Shown: positions 5,026-7,509 of the stretch, in pieces | Layout of the letters: each line of letters opens with the position of its first letter | How positions within the stretch are numbered: the first letter of the stretch is position 1 | Source of the DNA: an uncultured Clostridia bacterium | GTDB lineage: Bacteria > Bacillota > Clostridia > TANB77 > CAG-508 | Reading direction: 5' to 3' | Assembly: GCA_947631315.1 (NCBI GenBank) | Contig: CANRLA010000064.1 | Location: 1-7,509 of the forward strand | DNA: 7,509 nt | Translations under genes and position numbers: made by a program | Notes under the pieces: model-generated | Databases searched by the model: none | Told to the model about the DNA's origin: nothing | Seen by the model: the letters and a program-made list of their open reading frames with translations, nothing else

Positions 5026-5739
5026 TTATCCCGTTTTACTTAATATTTCTTTTTTCATTTTTCCTATAATTTTCTTTTCCAATCTTGATATGTAACTTTG
5101 GGATATTCCAAGCATATCTGCCACTTCTTTTTGTGTTTTTTCATTGCCTGTGACAAAGCCAAATCTTAATTCCATTATATTTTTTTCTCTTTTATTTAGT
5201 TTAGATATAGATAATTTTAAAAGTTTTTGATCAACTTCATCCTCTAATCTTCTAGATGTTATGTCTTCGTCTGTTCCTAAAATGTCTGATAGTAACAGTT
5301 CATTTCCATCGCTATCTTGATTAAGTGGCTCATCTATTGATATTTCACTTTTTATTCTGTTGCTTCTTCTTAAGTACATTAGTATTTCATTTTCTATGCA
5401 TCTTGAAGCATAAGTAGCTAACTTTATTTTTTTACTCATATTAAAAGTATTTATTGCTTTCATAAGTCCTATTGTTCCAATAGATACTAAATCTTCTATT
5501 CCTACTCCTGTGTTTTCAAATTTTTTGGCTATATATACGACTAATCTCAAATTATGTTCTACTAACGTTTTTTTTGCATTTTCATCTCCACTGTCTAATT
5601 TTAATATTTCCTTTTCTTCTTCTTTTGGAGAAAGTGGAGCTGGCAGGTTGTCATTCCCTCCAACATAAAATATTTTTTCTATATCTTCTATATTAAAAAC
5701 TTTATTATACATTTTGTTTAACATTTCTAATATTTTCAT
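5026..5739 (-). CDS. sigE: RNA polymerase sigma-E factor precursor, mother-cell-specific
   Basis: Sigma factor that drives early mother-cell transcription during sporulation, made as an inactive membrane-bound precursor. The length is 237 residues (239 in B. subtilis). The N-terminal pro-sequence is about 24 residues; FYVGG (24-28) aligns with YYIGG at the B. subtilis cleavage site, so SpoIIGA should cut between Phe24 and Tyr25. Region 2 is seen as NLRLVVYIAKKFENTG (63-78) through IEDLVSIGTIGLMKA (81-95) and LATYASRCIENEILMYLRR (107-125). Region 4.2 has a helix-turn-helix at about 201-222 (KTQKEVADMLGISQSYISRL). The ATG at 5739 has the strong site AAGGAGG (5754-5748) eight bases upstream. The first 35 bases overlap the end of spoIIGA in another frame, so translation of the two is probably coupled. 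In the usual order sigG would follow on the same strand; here it does not. Confidence 0.97.
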   Translation of the reverse strand: MKILEMLNKMYNKVFNIEDIEKIFYVGGNDNLPAPLSPKEEEKEILKLDSGDENAKKTLVEHNLRLVVYIAKKFENTGVGIEDLVSIGTIGLMKAINTFNMSKKIKLATYASRCIENEILMYLRRSNRIKSEISIDEPLNQDSDGNELLLSDILGTDEDITSRRLEDEVDQKLLKLSISKLNKREKNIMELRFGFVTGNEKTQKEVADMLGISQSYISRLEKKIIGKMKKEILSKTG

Positions 5740-6583
5740 ATACTTTTCCTCCTTCCAGTATTTCTAAACCAATTAATGCAGAATAATTTTTACTGATTTT
5801 CTTATCGTATATTCCTATTATTACTTTTTTAGTTATAATCTGATTTTCATTATATTTTATTTTTACATATTCTGGTCTTATTCCTATCAGCATTCCATTC
5901 TGCTTTCCTATTGATTTAAAAGGTATCAATCTTATTTTTAAATTATCATCACCTCCTATCAATTTATCTACTTCTATAATTTGTTCCATTACTTCTTTTT
6001 CAACTATTATGACTGGCTTATTTGATAGTGGGTCTTTTAGTGTATTCCCTGAATCTATGTATCCTTTTATCTTAACTTTTTTGTTATTTACTACTATTTC
6101 CAAGTCACATAATAAGTCTTTTATTTTCATTTGTCTCTTATTTAAACTGAATGAATATTGTATAATTACAAAACCAACTAAACCTGCAATTAATGTAACT
6201 TTCATTGGATATGTTCCTACCAGTACACCATTTACAAATGATACTCTTTGTGGTGAAATCATATATAAAAGCGCTAATGCACATCCTCCAATTACAAATG
6301 ATGTCAAATAAAACAATAGCAAGTTCTTTAATATTTGCTTAATATTTTCATTATTAAATGCTACATATATCATTATTAACGAGAGCAATACTTTCATAAA
6401 AAATGTTGAATATATTGGTATCAAATTCAAGTAAGATATTATTGCATACAGAGCGCCTATTATACTTGATAGTATCAGCTTAAAATTTTTCATTTTTCTT
6501 TTTTGTATAAATCCTGTAGCATATAAGATTATGTAATTCATTAATGCATTTTCTAAAAATACTATATCTAAATATATCGTCAT
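5705..6583 (-). CDS. spoIIGA: SpoIIGA, membrane aspartic protease that processes pro-sigma-E
   Basis: Sporulation sigma-E factor processing peptidase, 292 residues (309 in B. subtilis). The N-terminal half is membrane-embedded, with about five hydrophobic segments (near 3-23, 34-54, 57-76, 84-107 and 127-146). The C-terminal half is a cytoplasmic aspartic-protease domain with the catalytic motif DSGN at 177-180, Asp177 being the expected active residue; the family is thought to act as a dimer. In B. subtilis it is activated by the forespore protein SpoIIR and cuts pro-sigma-E in the mother cell. The start MTIYLDIVFLENALMNY matches the family N-terminus; the ribosome binding site AAGGG (6590-6586) is close to the start codon. 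It overlaps sigE by 35 bases and is separated from ftsZ by a terminator, so it should have its own sporulation promoter, as spoIIG does in B. subtilis. Confidence 0.95.
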   Translation of the reverse strand: MTIYLDIVFLENALMNYIILYATGFIQKRKMKNFKLILSSIIGALYAIISYLNLIPIYSTFFMKVLLSLIMIYVAFNNENIKQILKNLLLFYLTSFVIGGCALALLYMISPQRVSFVNGVLVGTYPMKVTLIAGLVGFVIIQYSFSLNKRQMKIKDLLCDLEIVVNNKKVKIKGYIDSGNTLKDPLSNKPVIIVEKEVMEQIIEVDKLIGGDDNLKIRLIPFKSIGKQNGMLIGIRPEYVKIKYNENQIITKKVIIGIYDKKISKNYSALIGLEILEGGKVYENIRNVKQNV

Positions 6584-6617
6584 GTCCCTTATTTTAGTAT
6601 TTTGTATTTAAAAAATC

Positions 6618-6624
6618 TGTCAAA
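6618..6624 (+). promoter_or_regulatory. Possible Spo0A box overlapping a TTGACA upstream of spoIIGA
   Basis: The plus strand reads TGTCAAA, one mismatch from the Spo0A core TGTCGAA; the minus strand of the same site is TTTGACA, containing a perfect -35-like TTGACA (6623-6618). In B. subtilis Spo0A sites overlap the -35 region of spoIIG. A weak point is that the best -10 candidates (TACTAA at 6599-6594, 18 bases away; TAAAAT at 6596-6591, 21 bases away) would start transcription on top of the ribosome binding site. The call is tentative. Confidence 0.25.
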
Positions 6625-6640
6625 TCTTGATATATAGCAT

Positions 6641-6671
6641 AAAAAAAGACTTGCCTTTTTAGACAAATCTT
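6641..6671 (-). terminator. Intrinsic terminator after ftsZ
   Basis: On the minus strand AAGATTTGTC (6671-6662) pairs with GGCAAGTCTT (6655-6646) over ten bases with two G-T wobbles and a six-base loop. A run of seven T (6647-6641) includes the end of the stem and follows it. It lies 53 bases after the ftsZ stop codon and before the spoIIGA start. It separates the division gene from the sporulation operon. Confidence 0.8.
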
Positions 6672-6724
6672 TTCTTTATTTTTCAATATTTATTTAATTA
6701 TTTTTAAAATTTTCTCTATATATT

Positions 6725-7509
6725 TTATTTATTTGCATTTTTATTCTTTTTTAAGAATGGAGGGATGTCAATATCTAATCCATCTTTCTCTGGTATTGGT
6801 GCAGATTGTGTTTTTATCCAAGGTTTTGCTCCGATACTTGTTTCTTTTGCTCCTGGCTCTTTATCAAATCCTGTTGCTATTACTGTTATGCAGATATCTT
6901 CATCTAAACTCTTATCAACTACTGCTCCAAAGATTATGTTGGCTTCAGGATCAACACTTCTTTGTACTAATTCTGCTGCTGTATTTACTTCATGTAATCC
7001 CATGTTCTCTCCACCGGTTACATTAATAATAACTCCTCTTGCTCCTTCTATTGTTGTCTCTAGTAGTGGACTTTGGATAGCTTGTTTTGCTGCATCTTCA
7101 GCTCTATTTTCTCCTGATGCTCTACCTATTCCCATGTGCGCCATTCCTGTATTAAGCATTACTGCTTTAACATCTGCAAAGTCTAAGTTTACTAAGCCTG
7201 GTATTTTGATTAAGTCTGATATACCTTGTACACCTTGTCTTAATATGTCATCTGCCATTTTGAATGCTTCTAACATTGTTGTTTTTCTATCTATAATTTG
7301 TAGTAATTTATCGTTTGGTATTACTACTAAAGTATCTACTTTTCCTTTTAAACTTTCTATTCCACGCTCTGCTTGTGTAAGTCTTTTCTTTCCTTCAAAT
7401 GTAAAAGGCTTTGTTACAACTGCAATAGTAAGTATTCCCATTTCTTTTGCAATAGATGCTACTATTGGTGCTGCTCCAGTACCTGTTCCACCACCCATTC
7501 CTGATGTAA
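6725..7509 (-). CDS. ftsZ: Cell division protein FtsZ, 5' end cut by window edge
   Basis: Tubulin-like GTPase that forms the cytokinetic ring and, in sporulating cells, the asymmetric septum. About 260 C-terminal residues are visible; the frame stays open to position 7509, so the N-terminal third, including the first nucleotide-binding loops, lies outside. Just inside the edge is TSGMGGGTGTGAAP with the tubulin signature GGGTGTG. The T7 loop needed for GTP hydrolysis is seen as VNLDFADVKAVM. The globular domain ends at VIATGFD and is followed by a linker of only about 28 residues and the conserved C-terminal peptide LDIDIPPFLKK, which binds partners such as FtsA, SepF or ZapA-type proteins. 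The linker is shorter than the roughly 50 residues of B. subtilis FtsZ. It sits upstream of spoIIGA on the same strand, a common arrangement in Clostridia. Confidence 0.97.
   Translation of the reverse strand, partial: TSGMGGGTGTGAAPIVASIAKEMGILTIAVVTKPFTFEGKKRLTQAERGIESLKGKVDTLVVIPNDKLLQIIDRKTTMLEAFKMADDILRQGVQGISDLIKIPGLVNLDFADVKAVMLNTGMAHMGIGRASGENRAEDAAKQAIQSPLLETTIEGARGVIINVTGGENMGLHEVNTAAELVQRSVDPEANIIFGAVVDKSLDEDICITVIATGFDKEPGAKETSIGAKPWIKTQSAPIPEKDGLDIDIPPFLKKNKNANK

Noticed and set aside
5705..5739. Overlap of spoIIGA and sigE as a frameshift or fusion
   Set aside because: Both proteins are complete at their family lengths, and sigE has its own strong ribosome binding site, so it is a normal gene overlap.

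Overview
The window comes from a strongly AT-rich, endospore-forming member of the Firmicutes, most likely class Clostridia. The evidence is an ftsZ - spoIIGA - sigE run, a sigG gene followed by a ylmC/ymxH-like gene, strong AAGGAGG-type ribosome binding sites, a TTG start and long A/T-tracts. The species cannot be named from the sequence.

Layout, left to right. Positions 1-603 hold no gene. They contain two well-formed vegetative promoters firing leftwards out of the window, with a boxA-like motif between them; this looks like the start of a ribosomal RNA or other stable-RNA operon beyond position 1. A sigma-F-type promoter (505-533) points right into sigG (604-1377, +), which is followed by a small PRC-barrel gene of the YlmC/YmxH type (1456-1689, +). 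A hairpin near 1725-1760 ends that unit and can also act on the convergent operon. Leftward-transcribed genes fill 1815-4945: a Q/N-rich repetitive membrane protein (first), a TIM44-like membrane protein with a zinc ribbon (second) and an SPFH/band-7 protein with a C-terminal zinc ribbon (third). They have their own near-consensus sigma-A promoter at 4979-5007. To the right, also leftward, are sigE (5026-5739), spoIIGA (5705-6583), a terminator (6641-6671) and the 3' two-thirds of ftsZ (6725 to the window edge).

How it works together. FtsZ builds the division or asymmetric septum. SpoIIGA is the membrane protease that matures pro-sigma-E in the mother cell. Sigma-G takes over in the forespore after engulfment. 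In the usual Firmicutes arrangement sigG follows sigE on the same strand. Here sigG-ylmC is turned round and separated from sigE by the three-gene envelope module, which resembles the membrane/SPFH part of the Bacillus subtilis ydjGHI membrane-stress system. That rearrangement and the repeat-rich module are the most unusual things in the window. I see no CRISPR array, transposase, tRNA or phage gene.
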